A stretch of DNA of 31,062 bases, taken from NCBI GenBank assembly GCA_910586735.1, contig CAJUJW010000030.1, forward strand, positions 1 through 31,062. Direction: 5' to 3'. Made by a program: the position numbers and the translations under genes. Positions 7,948 through 17,491 of this stretch are shown in pieces; positions within the stretch are counted from its first letter, which is position 1; each line of letters opens with the position of its first letter. This DNA is from an uncultured Oscillibacter sp. GTDB lineage: Bacteria > Bacillota > Clostridia > Oscillospirales > Oscillospiraceae. Below the pieces are notes generated by a model. That model saw only the letters and a program-made list of their open reading frames with translations. It did not search any database and was not told the origin of the DNA.

Positions 7948-8000
7948 GGGATTCCTCCATAATGGATTCCGCCGGAGAGGCGGTCATCATGGACAACAGT

Positions 8001-8825
8001 TTACTCCAGGTTCAGGTGCTTTTTCAAGAAGAATGTGGTGACGGCGTAAAAAATCGCGCCGTAGAGGATGACGACCCCGATGGCCATCAGAAGTCCCGCG
8101 TGGATGGCCGACTCCGCAGAGGTCCAGTGGACGCTCAGATGGTTCAGGAAATTGGGGACGCCCAGATGGTCCAGGGTAATCATCAGCAGGGAGCCCAGGA
8201 ACTGCAAAGCGAACTGGAAGCCGAAGAACCAGGCCACGGACCAGACCATCTTGTGATTGGCCCGGCTGTGCCCCGCCGCCAGGGCGGCGTAAAACTGGAG
8301 GGCAAAGGCCGCCAGAGACAGGAACAGCAAAACGGCGAACTCCGCCAGGTACGCGGTGAGGTTGAGGGTCTCGCTGATTTTCAGCTTCTGGAGGCCCTCG
8401 AAGAACCAGCGCAGGACATCGAAGAACTCCCGCAGGAAGCTCACGTCGTAGGCCACGACCAGGGAAGCGGCGATAATCGCCAGGATGGTGGCTGCGAACC
8501 AGACTGCGGAGACGATGAGCTTGGACCAGATGTGCTGGTGGACGGAGACGGGGAGCGTGAACATGAGGTAGCCCTCGTCCTGGAGGAGGTTCTTGTAGAA
8601 CCGCTGGATCATGAGGACAAAGGACATCACCAGTACGCCGCAGATGGCGATGCCGAAGGCCATGACGATGATGACCGCCAGGGTGTTCAGGATATCTGAG
8701 TGGCCGTTCATCATCCCCCGGCCCGCCAGGTTGGAGCCCAGGGCCGTCACCAGCAGAATCAGGTACATAGGCAGCATGACCCGGCCCGTGGCCCGGAACT
8801 CGTGCTTCAATAATTTCCTCAGCAT
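8001..8825 (-). CDS. ABC-2 type permease of a ytr-like transporter
   Basis: Membrane subunit of 274 residues with about six hydrophobic segments. The stretch LLQDEGYLMFTLPVSVHQHI between the second and third segments is typical of Firmicute ABC-2 permeases that pair with YtrB-type ATPases. Its start ATG overlaps the stop of the ATPase gene by 7 bases. The regulator-ATPase-permease order is that of ytrABC-like operons, which answer cell-envelope stress such as peptide antibiotics (family knowledge). Substrate and direction of transport are not determined by the sequence. Confidence 0.88.
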   Translation of the reverse strand: MLRKLLKHEFRATGRVMLPMYLILLVTALGSNLAGRGMMNGHSDILNTLAVIIVMAFGIAICGVLVMSFVLMIQRFYKNLLQDEGYLMFTLPVSVHQHIWSKLIVSAVWFAATILAIIAASLVVAYDVSFLREFFDVLRWFFEGLQKLKISETLNLTAYLAEFAVLLFLSLAAFALQFYAALAAGHSRANHKMVWSVAWFFGFQFALQFLGSLLMITLDHLGVPNFLNHLSVHWTSAESAIHAGLLMAIGVVILYGAIFYAVTTFFLKKHLNLE

Positions 8826-9514
8826 TTGAACACCTCCCGGAACAGCGCGTCCACGCTCATGCCCTTCTCCTCACGGATGTCGTCCACGGTGGACTGGAGG
8901 GCCACCCGGCCCTGGCTGATGAAAATGACCTCGTCCAGCACCTTCTCCACATCGGCAATCAGGTGCGTGGAAATCACCACCGCCGCCTCGGGGTTGTAGT
9001 TCCCGATGATGGTGGAGAGAATGTAGTCCCGGGTGGCGGGGTCCACGCCGCCGATGGGCTCATCCAGCAGGTACAGCCTGGCCGCCCGGCTCATGACCAT
9101 GATGAGCTGGACCTTCTCCCTGGTGCCCTTGGACATCTGCTTGACGGCCTGCCGGGGCTGGATGCCCAGGTGGTCCAGCATCTCCTCCGCCGCGTCCCGG
9201 CGGAAGTCCTGGTAAAAGTCCCCGTAGAAGTCCAGCAGCTGCCGGGCCGTCATCCAGGTGGGGATGGCCGTCCGCTCGGGGAGGTAGCTCACCAGGCCGT
9301 GGCTCTCCCTTCCCGGCGCCGCGCCGCACACGGCGATATAGCCCCCGTCGGGGGTCAGCAGGCCGTTGGCCAATTTAATCAGGGTGGTCTTGCCGCTGCC
9401 GTTGGGCCCCAGAAGGCCCACGATGCGGCCCGGCTCGATGGTCAGCTCCACCTCGTCCAGGGCCGAGACCCGGCCGAACCGCTTGGTCAGCCCCTTGCAC
9501 TCAAGCACTGGCAT
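8819..9514 (-). CDS. ABC transporter ATP-binding protein (YtrB-like)
   Basis: ATPase of 231 residues. Walker A is GPNGSGKTT near residue 36, Walker B is LYLLDEPIGGVD near 150, and the switch His is in VISTHL near 185. The signature region reads QMSKGTREKVQL rather than LSGGQ, a variation usual in YtrB-type and related BcrA-type ATPases. The start ATG lies inside the end of the regulator gene (14-base overlap), and the stop overlaps the permease start, so the three genes are one tightly coupled operon. Confidence 0.93.
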   Translation of the reverse strand: MPVLECKGLTKRFGRVSALDEVELTIEPGRIVGLLGPNGSGKTTLIKLANGLLTPDGGYIAVCGAAPGRESHGLVSYLPERTAIPTWMTARQLLDFYGDFYQDFRRDAAEEMLDHLGIQPRQAVKQMSKGTREKVQLIMVMSRAARLYLLDEPIGGVDPATRDYILSTIIGNYNPEAAVVISTHLIADVEKVLDEVIFISQGRVALQSTVDDIREEKGMSVDALFREVFKC

Positions 9515-9887
9515 GGTCCGATTCCTCCTCTCCCAATTCCCGCGAGATCAAGTCGATGATCTCCTCCTTCTGAAAGCCCAGCTGGAGCATGGCCTCTAAA
9601 AACGTCTTCACATGCCGCTGGGCAAGGCTTCGTTTCGCCGCGTTGATCATGGTGTTGTCCTCCGTCACAAATCTTCCCGCGGTCCGCTGGCTGTACACCA
9701 GTCCGTCCCGCTCCAGCTCCGCCAGAGCCCGCTGCATAGTGTTGGGGTTGACCCCCGCCTCCGTGGCCAGGTCCCGCACGGAGGGCAATCGCTCCCCAGG
9801 CGGAAACGCGCCGGTGACGATGCCCACCTTCACCTGCTGAATCAGCTGGGTATAGATGGGGGCGTCGTTGGAAAACTGCCACTGCAT
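9501..9887 (-). CDS. GntR-family regulator, YtrA subfamily
   Basis: Transcription regulator of 128 residues with a short C-terminal dimerisation helix pair, the YtrA form of the GntR family. The winged-helix part is recognisable in PIYTQLIQQVKVGIVTGAF and LPSVRDLATEAGVNPNTMQR (residues about 10-60). I chose the ATG at 9887 because AGGAGGTGCGC precedes it; the in-frame ATG at 9926 lacks a ribosome site and falls within the promoter region. It most likely represses its own operon by binding the AT-rich dyad over the -10 region at 9925-9940. Confidence 0.93.
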   Translation of the reverse strand: MQWQFSNDAPIYTQLIQQVKVGIVTGAFPPGERLPSVRDLATEAGVNPNTMQRALAELERDGLVYSQRTAGRFVTEDNTMINAAKRSLAQRHVKTFLEAMLQLGFQKEEIIDLISRELGEEESDHASA

Positions 9888-9931
9888 TCTGCGCACCTCC
9901 TGTTTCTGTGCTGTTGTCTTATGCAATTAAT

Positions 9932-9959
9932 ACAATAGCACATTTTCAGGAAATGTCAA
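9932..9959 (-). promoter_or_regulatory. Promoter (and probable operator) of the ytr-like operon
   Basis: On the minus strand TTGACA (9959-9954), a 16-base spacer and TATTGT (9937-9932) form a promoter with a perfect -35. The AT-rich stretch TGTATTAATTGCA overlapping the -10 is an imperfect dyad and resembles YtrA-type operators (inference). The -35 partly overlaps the end of the nuclease-like remnant. Confidence 0.72.
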
Positions 9960-10368
9960 GGGGTTTTGAAAAAAATTTTGCCGTGCGGGGGGACGGGACA
10001 AAAAGAGAAAGAGCCCCCGCCGGGTTGTCTTGGATTTGTTTTATGGCGTGCTGCAAGGATTTATCCGCCCCGTTTACAGAACGGGCTCCTTTTAATTCCC
10101 ACTTCTTTCCATTCCGCAAAAAGTCCGGCGTCTTCACATCACGCTTGGGAGATTCCGCCAAGAGCCTGATAGCTCCGCCGAAAGTACAATAAACCCAGGC
10201 GGCAGCGGAAATTTCCGCCTGGTGCCCCTTCAATTTGTAACCGTCATCATATGTAATGGAACCCTTTCCAGGCGTGGCGGACTCTAAATATTCTTTTGTA
10301 ACGTCTTTCGCGGTCTGCGCTTTTCTCCGCACGGGTGTCTTCCTCACTTCCAGTATCTCCTTCGACAT
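9946..10368 (-). pseudogene. Truncated nuclease-like gene (CdiA-C-terminal tRNase-like domain remnant)
   Basis: A 140-residue reading frame starting at an ATG preceded by GGAGAG. Residues about 40-115 resemble the nuclease domain found at the C terminus of CdiA-type toxins and in free-standing mobile-element proteins: GHQAEISAAAWVYCTFGG, then KTPDFLRNGKKWELKG, which carries the D-x(n)-E-x-K pattern of PD-(D/E)XK nucleases (Asp82, Glu91, Lys93). After HAIKQIQDNP, where relatives continue with a strand ('GG-ILDI'), the frame turns into low-sense sequence and stops within the ytr promoter. I read this as a gene cut off at its 3' end. Base use is less GC-rich than that of its neighbours. The family call comes from motif memory and needs a profile search. 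Confidence 0.5.
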
Positions 10369-10483
10369 ATTTCTCTCCATTATACCAGATACCAGACTTC
10401 GCCCGCTTTTCAATACCGCCTGTGTTTCCGCTCCGCCTCCATATATAACAGGACGGCCTCTACTGCGGCTTCAAAAAAGTGGA

Positions 10484-10513
10484 TTGACTTGCCGGGCGGG
10501 GGCGTAGTATGAT
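10484..10513 (+). promoter_or_regulatory. Promoter of the ABC exporter pair
   Basis: TTGACT at 10484-10489, an 18-base spacer and TATGAT at 10508-10513. It lies about 55 bases before the first exporter gene and is followed at once by the palindromic operator at 10528. Confidence 0.8.
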
Positions 10514-10527
10514 AAAAACAACAAATT

Positions 10528-10545
10528 CCGCAAACGTTTGAGCAA
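10528..10545 (+). promoter_or_regulatory. LacI-type operator, copy 1
   Basis: An 18-base site containing the perfect palindrome CAAACGTTTG at 10531-10540, with the central CG typical of LacI-family operators. It starts 14 bases after the -10 element, a position suited to blocking transcription. It matches the site at 14221-14238 at 16 of 18 positions. Confidence 0.65.
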
Positions 10546-10568
10546 CAGCGCTTGGAAGGAGGCCCGGT

Positions 10569-12281
10569 ATGAAGACCATCCTCGGCTATCTCCGTCCCCA
10601 CGCCCCTCGGGTGGCGGCGGGGGTGTCCATCAAGTTCACCGCCGCCGTGCTGGAGCTGCTCCTCCCCCTGCTGCTGGCCCACATCATCGACGACTGCGTC
10701 CCCAGCCGGGACCTGCCCGGCGTGTGGCGGGCGGGGGGGCTGATGCTGGTGATGGCCTTCGGCGCGGCGGCCTGCAACATCACCGCCAACCGCATGGCGG
10801 CCTGGGTGTCCATGGAGATGACCCGGCAGCTTCGCCGGGACCTCTACCGGCGGACGCTTCTGCTGTCCCAGGCCCAGCTGGACCGGTTCACCGTGTCCTC
10901 CGTCGTCTCCCGGCTGACCAACGACACCTACAACGTCCACCAGATGTTTGACAAAATCCAGCGGGGGGGCATCCGGGCCCCCATGCTGGTGCTGGGCGGC
11001 CTGGCGCTGACCTTTTTCCAGGCCCCGCCCCTGGCCCTGGTGCAGCTGGCGGTCTGTTCCGCCACCTTCTGCGCCATCTGGCTGGTGACACGGACCGGCA
11101 TCCCCCGGTACACCCGGGCCCAGGAGGCCGTGGACGCGGTGGTCCGGGTTCTCCGGGAGAACGCCTCCGGCGTCCGGGTCATCAAGGCCCTGGCCTGTCA
11201 AGAGCGGGAGCGGGCCCGCTTCACCGCCGCCAGCCGGGCCGGTCGGGAGGCGGAGGAGGCCGCCGGGCGGATCATGGCCGCCGCCAACCCCCTGTCGGAC
11301 TTCCTGCTGAACCTGGGGCTGGTGCTGGTGGTGCTGGCGGGGGCCGCCCTGGTAAACTGGGGGCGGATGGCCTCCGGGCAGATTGTGGCCTTCCTCTCCT
11401 ATTTTACACTGATTCAAACTGCCACCCTGGGCCTGGCCAAGCTCTTCGTCAAGTACAGCAAGGGCGCGGCCTCCGCCCGGCGCATTGAGGAGGTTCTCCT
11501 GGCCCCGGAGGACCAGCGGGTCCGCCTCCCCGAAGAGGACGAACAGCCGGGCCCCGAGCTGGGCATGGAAACCGTCTCCTTCTCCTACCTGGGGGTGGAG
11601 AAGGACCTGGACGGCGCGTCCTTCCGCCTGAACAGGGGGGAGACCCTGGGCATCCTGGGCCCCACTGGGGCGGGAAAAACCACCCTGGTCTCTCTGCTCC
11701 TCCGGCTCTACGACGCGGACGGGGGCGTGGTCTGGGTGGGGGGCCGGGACGTGACCGCCCTCAGCCGGGAGTGTCTCCGGGGCCGCTTCGGCGCGGTGTT
11801 CCAGAATGAGGCCCTGCTGAACGACAGCGTTTACGAAAACATCTCTTTCCTCCGGGGGCTCTCCCGGGAGAACGTGGCCGCCGCCGCCAAAACCGCCCAG
11901 GCATGGGAGTTCATCGAAGCTCTCCCCGGCGGGCTGGACGCCCGGCTGGACATCCGGGGGGCCAACCTCTCCGGGGGCCAGAAGCAGCGGCTCCTCATCG
12001 CCCGGGCCCTGGCCGCCCGGCCCGGCGTCCTGATTCTGGACAGCGCCGACAGCGCCCTGGACTACCGCACCGCCGCCGCCCTCCACGCCGCCCTCCGCCG
12101 GGACTTCCCCGGCGTGACCCTGGTAATCATCTCCGAACGGGTGGCCTCCCTCCGGGGGGCGGACCGCATCCTGGTGCTGGAGGAGGGCGTGATCGCCGCC
12201 CAGGGGACCCACCAGGAGCTGCTGGAGACCTGCGGGCGCTACCGCCGCATGGCGGAGCTCCAGACGGGAGGGCTGACATGA
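10569..12281 (+). CDS. ABC exporter subunit 1 (half-transporter with degenerate nucleotide site)
   Basis: Half-transporter of 570 residues: an N-terminal six-segment membrane domain (to about residue 300) fused to an ATPase domain. Walker A GPTGAGKT is at 364-371 and the signature LSGGQ at 467-471, both canonical. The residue after the Walker B Asp, normally the catalytic Glu, is Ser492 (VLILDSADSALD), and the switch His is Glu523 (VIISERV). This subunit therefore supplies the good signature but a crippled catalytic site. The stop overlaps the start of subunit 2 (ATGA), so the two form one heterodimer. The family exports lipids, peptides or drugs; the substrate is unknown here. Confidence 0.95.
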   Translation: MKTILGYLRPHAPRVAAGVSIKFTAAVLELLLPLLLAHIIDDCVPSRDLPGVWRAGGLMLVMAFGAAACNITANRMAAWVSMEMTRQLRRDLYRRTLLLSQAQLDRFTVSSVVSRLTNDTYNVHQMFDKIQRGGIRAPMLVLGGLALTFFQAPPLALVQLAVCSATFCAIWLVTRTGIPRYTRAQEAVDAVVRVLRENASGVRVIKALACQERERARFTAASRAGREAEEAAGRIMAAANPLSDFLLNLGLVLVVLAGAALVNWGRMASGQIVAFLSYFTLIQTATLGLAKLFVKYSKGAASARRIEEVLLAPEDQRVRLPEEDEQPGPELGMETVSFSYLGVEKDLDGASFRLNRGETLGILGPTGAGKTTLVSLLLRLYDADGGVVWVGGRDVTALSRECLRGRFGAVFQNEALLNDSVYENISFLRGLSRENVAAAAKTAQAWEFIEALPGGLDARLDIRGANLSGGQKQRLLIARALAARPGVLILDSADSALDYRTAAALHAALRRDFPGVTLVIISERVASLRGADRILVLEEGVIAAQGTHQELLETCGRYRRMAELQTGGLT

Positions 12282-14008
12282 AGAAGAACGTGCTGGTCCG
12301 GCTGAGCCGGTTTCTCCGGCCCTACGGGTTCCAATTTCTCCTGCTCCTGGCCCTTCTGCTGGCGGGAAACCTCTTCGCTCTGGCGGCCCCCCTGCTCTCC
12401 GGCAGGGCCGTGGATGCCGTGGGCATCCGGGCCGGGGGCGTGGATTTCCCGGCGGTATTCTGGAACTGCGCCGGGATGCTGGGGTGCTACGCCCTGTCCT
12501 CCTTATTAAATTACTTCGTGTCCTCCCGGCTCATCCGGGCGGCCCAGGCCGTGTCTCACGACCTGCGCAAGGCCGCCTTCGACCACATGAGCGAGCTGCC
12601 CGTGGACTACTTCGACACCCACCCGGCGGGGGACCTCATCAGCCGCATCTGCTACGACGTGGACACCGTCAACGCCACCCTCTCCACGGACCTGCTCCAG
12701 CTTGGCACCAGCGTCTTCACCGTGGCCGGGTCCTTCCTGATGCTTCTGCTCCTCTCCCCCCGGCTGACCCTGGTGTTTTTCGTCACCGTCCCGTTGACGG
12801 CGGCCCTGACCCGCTTTCAGATGAAGCGCATCCACCCCCTCTTCCGCCTCCGGTCCAAGGAGCTGGGAGCTCTCAACGGCTTCGCCGAGGAGCGCATGGG
12901 CTGCCGGAAGTCCATTCGGACCTACGGCGTGGAGGAGGCGGACCTGGAACTCTTCGACCGGCGCAACGACGCGGCCTCCAGGGTCTACTACGACGCGGAC
13001 CGGGCCAGCGCCTCCCTGGGGCCCTCGGTGAACTTCGTCAACAACATCTCCCTCACCGCCGTCAGCGTCTTCGGGGCCCTGCTGTACCTGGGGGGCGGAC
13101 TGTCCCTGGGGAGTCTCTCCTCCTTCGTGCTCTACTCCCGGAAGTTCTCCGGCCCCATCCGGGAGGCTGCCAACCTCCTGGCCGAGCTCCAGGCCAGCGC
13201 CGCCGCCGCCGAGCGGGTGCTGGACCTGCTGGACGAGGAGCCCGAGGCGGCGGACCCAGCCGGGGCCCTGCCCGTGGAGCGTCTGCGGGGGGACATCCGC
13301 TTTGACCACGTGACCTTCGGCTACGACCCCGCCCGGCCCGTCCTCCGGGACTTCACCGCCCACATCCCGGCGGGAAGCCTGGCCGCCGTGGTGGGCCCCA
13401 CCGGGGCGGGGAAGACCACCCTGGTCTCCCTCCTCCTCCGGTTCTACCGGCCCCAGAGCGGGACCATTACCGTAGACGGCGTGCCCCTGGACGCCTACAG
13501 CCGGGACGGCCTCCGCCGCCGCCTGGCCCTGGTGCTTCAGGACACCTGGCTCTTCGGGGGCACCATCGCGGAGAACATCGCCTACGGCGCGCCGGGGGCC
13601 ACCCGGGAGCAGATCGTGGAGGCCGCCAGGGCCGCCCGGATTCACCGCTTCATCTCCTCCCTCCCCCAGGGCTACGACACCGTCCTCACCGGCGAGGGCA
13701 TCTCCAAGGGCCAGAAACAGCTGCTGGCCATCGCCCGGTGCCTCCTCACCGACGCGGACGTGGTCATCCTGGACGAGGCCACCAGCAACGTGGACACGGA
13801 GACCGAGGGGGAAATCAGCCTGGCCATGGAGCGGCTCCGCCAGGGGCGGACCTGCTTCGTCATCGCCCACCGCCTGGCCACCGTCCGCGGGGCGGACCGC
13901 ATCCTGGTGCTGGACCAGGGGGGCGCGGCGGAACTGGGGACTCATCAGGAGCTCCTGGCCGCCGGGGGCGTTTACGCCCAGCTTTACGCCGCCCAGTTCC
14001 AGGCGTAG
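12278..14008 (+). CDS. ABC exporter subunit 2 (half-transporter with catalytic nucleotide site)
   Basis: Half-transporter of 576 residues with the same layout as its partner: membrane domain to about 310, ATPase domain after that. Walker A GPTGAGKT is at 373-380, Walker B with catalytic Glu500 (VVILDEATSNVD), and the switch His531 (FVIAHRLATV). Its signature is degenerate, ISKGQ at 475-479. The features lost here and in subunit 1 are complementary: one composite ATP site is fully canonical and the other fully degenerate, as in heterodimeric exporters of the TM287/288, BmrCD and TAP type. Translation is coupled to subunit 1 by a 4-base overlap. Confidence 0.95.
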   Translation: MKKNVLVRLSRFLRPYGFQFLLLLALLLAGNLFALAAPLLSGRAVDAVGIRAGGVDFPAVFWNCAGMLGCYALSSLLNYFVSSRLIRAAQAVSHDLRKAAFDHMSELPVDYFDTHPAGDLISRICYDVDTVNATLSTDLLQLGTSVFTVAGSFLMLLLLSPRLTLVFFVTVPLTAALTRFQMKRIHPLFRLRSKELGALNGFAEERMGCRKSIRTYGVEEADLELFDRRNDAASRVYYDADRASASLGPSVNFVNNISLTAVSVFGALLYLGGGLSLGSLSSFVLYSRKFSGPIREAANLLAELQASAAAAERVLDLLDEEPEAADPAGALPVERLRGDIRFDHVTFGYDPARPVLRDFTAHIPAGSLAAVVGPTGAGKTTLVSLLLRFYRPQSGTITVDGVPLDAYSRDGLRRRLALVLQDTWLFGGTIAENIAYGAPGATREQIVEAARAARIHRFISSLPQGYDTVLTGEGISKGQKQLLAIARCLLTDADVVILDEATSNVDTETEGEISLAMERLRQGRTCFVIAHRLATVRGADRILVLDQGGAAELGTHQELLAAGGVYAQLYAAQFQA

Positions 14009-14036
14009 CCCGGCCCCGGAGGCATGGCAACGATTG

Positions 14037-14054
14037 GCGAAAACGTATCCGCAG
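14037..14054 (+). promoter_or_regulatory. Possible weak upstream copy of the LacI-type operator
   Basis: An AAACGTAT core with CG before it and CGCA after it matches the operator at 14221 at about 14 of 18 positions. It lies some 180 bases upstream of that site, a spacing at which LacI-family tetramers can loop DNA. The intergenic region 14009-14343 otherwise holds the promoter, the main operator and an untranslated leader; I see no gene in it. Confidence 0.3.
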
Positions 14055-14178
14055 AAGCAGAAACCGCCGAAAAATGCAATTGGCAAAATAGCAAAAAGAT
14101 GTCCTGTTTATTTGTCTGAAACGTATAGAAACCGTGAAAATGAATAAAAAAGTTCCCGAAAAATCAGGAGCATGACAA

Positions 14179-14208
14179 TTGACAAACCCCCGAAAAATTC
14201 TTTATAAT
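14179..14208 (+). promoter_or_regulatory. Promoter of the ABC importer operon
   Basis: TTGACA at 14179-14184, an 18-base spacer and TATAAT at 14203-14208, both hexamers perfect. It would yield a leader of about 130 bases before the permease GTG start. Its geometry copies the exporter promoter at 10484-10513. Confidence 0.9.
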
Positions 14209-14220
14209 GGGGCTAGTGAA

Positions 14221-14238
14221 CCGTAAACGTTTGCGCAA
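14221..14238 (+). promoter_or_regulatory. LacI-type operator, copy 2
   Basis: An 18-base site with core AAACGTTT at 14225-14232, 12 bases after the -10 element. It agrees with the exporter operator (10528-10545) at 16 of 18 positions. It runs into a second palindrome, TTTGCGCAAA, at 14230-14239. No LacI-family gene lies in the window. Confidence 0.65.
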
Positions 14239-14343
14239 AGAAGGCTCTCTGAGCCCACGCAGGCGGCCCCGGACGCGGCCGGATGGGAGGATTTGGGTTT
14301 CGTCCCGGGGCATTTCCCGCAGTTATCAGAAAGAGGTGTTATC

Positions 14344-16191
14344 GTGTCAAACGCAGTCACTGTGACAAAGGAACGGCCCCCCAAAAAGAAGCTGACGGTC
14401 CGTCGGCTGAAAAACCTGATCCTGAACGTGCTCAAGAACCCCTTTAACATGGTCGTGCTGGTCAGCCTGGTCGTGTTATTCTGCCTGATTGTCATCCCCC
14501 TGCTGACCATGATCAAGTCCACCTTCACCCTGGCCCAGGGCGAGCTCCGCCGGGTCCACGGCAAGAGCGTGGGTGACTTCACCCTTTACTACTGGCAGTA
14601 CATGCTCTTCAGCAACCTGTCCAAGGCCGTGCTGTGGGAGCCCCTGCTGCACTCCTTCGTCTGTGGCTTCTTCACCACGCTGATTTCCGTGCCCCTGGGC
14701 TCGGTGCTGGCCTGGCTGATGATCCGTACCGACCTCCCCGGTAAGAAGTGGCTGGGCATCCTCATCACCGTGCCCTACATGATTCCCTCCTGGACCAAGG
14801 CCATCGCTTGGCTGGCGGTGTTCCGAACGCCCACCAGCGGCGCAAACGGATTCCTAACAGGCATGGGCATCCCAATTCCCGACTGGCTGGCCTACGGGCC
14901 CACGGCCATCGTGCTGTGCATGTCCATGCACTACTACGCTTTCTCGTACATCCAGGTCTCCGGCGCCCTCCGCTCCATCAACTCGGAGCTGGAGGAGATG
15001 GGCGAGATTCAGGGCGCCAACAAGGCCCAGATTCTCCGCTACATCACCCTGCCGCTGATCCTTCCCTCCGTTCTCTCCGCCCTGGTCATGACCGTGTCCA
15101 AGTCCATCGGAACCTACGGCGTCGCGGCCAACCTGGGCAACCGCATCGGCTACTACACGCTGGCCACCCGCATGCGGGTCTACATTGACCAGGGTCCCCG
15201 GGGCGTGGGCTACGCCATGAGCATCGTCCTGGTGGGTCTGGCGGCCCTGATTCTGATGAGCAACCAAAAGGCCATCGGCGTCCGCAAGTCCTATGCCACC
15301 GTGGGCGGCAAGGGCGGCCGCAGCACCCTGATGCCCCTGGGCGCGGCCAAGAAGCCCATGATGGCTTTCCTGGGCGTGTTCCTGTTCCTGGCCATGGTCA
15401 TGCCCTTCTTCGTCCTGATTATGGAGACCTTCCAGATCACCACCGGCGCGGGCTACGGCCTGGACAACCTGACCCTCTACAACTGGATCGGAGAGGCCGG
15501 CACCGCCGAAAAGTACACCAACTACGAGGGCATCTTCCGCAACAAGGAGTTCTTCTCCGCCCTGTGGAACACCATCCGCCTGACCATCATCACCTCCCTC
15601 ATCACCGCCTTCTGCGGCCAGTTCCTGGGCTACATCAGCTCCCGCGGCCGGGGCAAGTGGTACGGCAACCTCACCGAGCAGCTGGTGTTCGTCCCCTACC
15701 TGATGAGCGGCGTGGCTTTCTCCACCATGTACTTCTCCATGTTCAGCGTGCCTCACCTTGGCGGGCTGATTCCCTCCCTGTACGGCACCTTCACCCTGAT
15801 CGTCCTGACCTCCGTGGTCAAGCACTTCCCCTTCGCCAGCCGTTCCGGCACCGCCAACATGCTCTCCATCAGCGTGGAGCTGGAGGAGGCGGCGGACATC
15901 GCCGGCGCCAGCTTCTGGAAGCGGATGGCCACCATCATCGTCCCCCTGGCGAAGAACGGCTTCATTTCCGGTCTGATGCTGGTGTTCATCTCCATCGCCA
16001 AGGAGCTGGACCTGATCATCATCATGATGACGCCCACCACCCGGACCATGTCCTATCTGGCCTTCACCTACTCCCAGGAGGGCTACGCCCAGATGTCCGA
16101 CGCCATTTCCGTGTGCGTGCTGCTGTTCATCCTGTTCTGCTACATCTTCGCCAACAAGGTCGCCGGCGCGGATATCGGCAAGAGCTGGTGA
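14344..16191 (+). CDS. ABC importer permease, two permease domains fused (FbpB-like)
   Basis: Membrane protein of 615 residues that carries both channel halves of an importer in one chain, about six membrane segments each. The two cytoplasmic EAA loops that dock the ATPase are plain: ELEEMGEIQGANKAQILRYI at about 215-234 and VELEEAADIAGASFWKRM at about 511-528. Fused permeases of this kind serve ferric iron, thiamine and related small anionic solutes (family knowledge). The start is GTG at 14344, chosen because AAGAGGTG lies just upstream and a Lys/Arg-rich N terminus follows; a TTG at 14293 is in frame but has no such site. It is the first gene of a three-gene importer operon. Confidence 0.93.
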   Translation: MSNAVTVTKERPPKKKLTVRRLKNLILNVLKNPFNMVVLVSLVVLFCLIVIPLLTMIKSTFTLAQGELRRVHGKSVGDFTLYYWQYMLFSNLSKAVLWEPLLHSFVCGFFTTLISVPLGSVLAWLMIRTDLPGKKWLGILITVPYMIPSWTKAIAWLAVFRTPTSGANGFLTGMGIPIPDWLAYGPTAIVLCMSMHYYAFSYIQVSGALRSINSELEEMGEIQGANKAQILRYITLPLILPSVLSALVMTVSKSIGTYGVAANLGNRIGYYTLATRMRVYIDQGPRGVGYAMSIVLVGLAALILMSNQKAIGVRKSYATVGGKGGRSTLMPLGAAKKPMMAFLGVFLFLAMVMPFFVLIMETFQITTGAGYGLDNLTLYNWIGEAGTAEKYTNYEGIFRNKEFFSALWNTIRLTIITSLITAFCGQFLGYISSRGRGKWYGNLTEQLVFVPYLMSGVAFSTMYFSMFSVPHLGGLIPSLYGTFTLIVLTSVVKHFPFASRSGTANMLSISVELEEAADIAGASFWKRMATIIVPLAKNGFISGLMLVFISIAKELDLIIIMMTPTTRTMSYLAFTYSQEGYAQMSDAISVCVLLFILFCYIFANKVAGADIGKSW

Positions 16192-16246
16192 CACGGCGGA
16201 TTGCTTTGGGACTCCAAGTTATAAGATCAGAAAGGAAACGTGCCAT

Positions 16247-17368
<1,122 letters not shown>

Positions 17369-17391
17369 TCCCGATAGACAAAGAGGCGCAA

Positions 17392-17417
17392 CCCCGGCGG
17401 CGGGCCCGCCGCCGGGG
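17392..17417. promoter_or_regulatory. GC-rich hairpin between ATPase and binding-protein genes
   Basis: CCCCGGCGGCGGG at 17392-17404 is followed directly by its exact reverse complement. No T-run follows, so it is not a standard terminator. Such stems in importer operons often act as stabilising or processing sites that set the binding-protein message apart from the membrane subunits (inference). Confidence 0.6.
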
Positions 17418-17491
17418 CATGGGCAAGTCCCCGCCCCTTTGACTATACATACCACGCGCGGAAATACCCCAAATTGAAAGGAGAAGATCCG

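Noticed and set aside
10369..10413. Longer start of the nuclease-like frame at 10413
   Set aside because: The ATG at 10368 has GGAGAG at proper spacing, while the upstream one has no ribosome site.
10410..12212. 600-residue open frame antisense to the first ABC exporter gene
   Set aside because: Its composition (Gly, Pro, Val, His rich, no domain) is that of an antisense shadow of a GC-rich gene, and the sense strand encodes an unmistakable ABC protein.
14009..14343. Riboswitch in the long leader of the importer operon
   Set aside because: I see a promoter and operator but no recognisable conserved riboswitch core or terminator/antiterminator pair.
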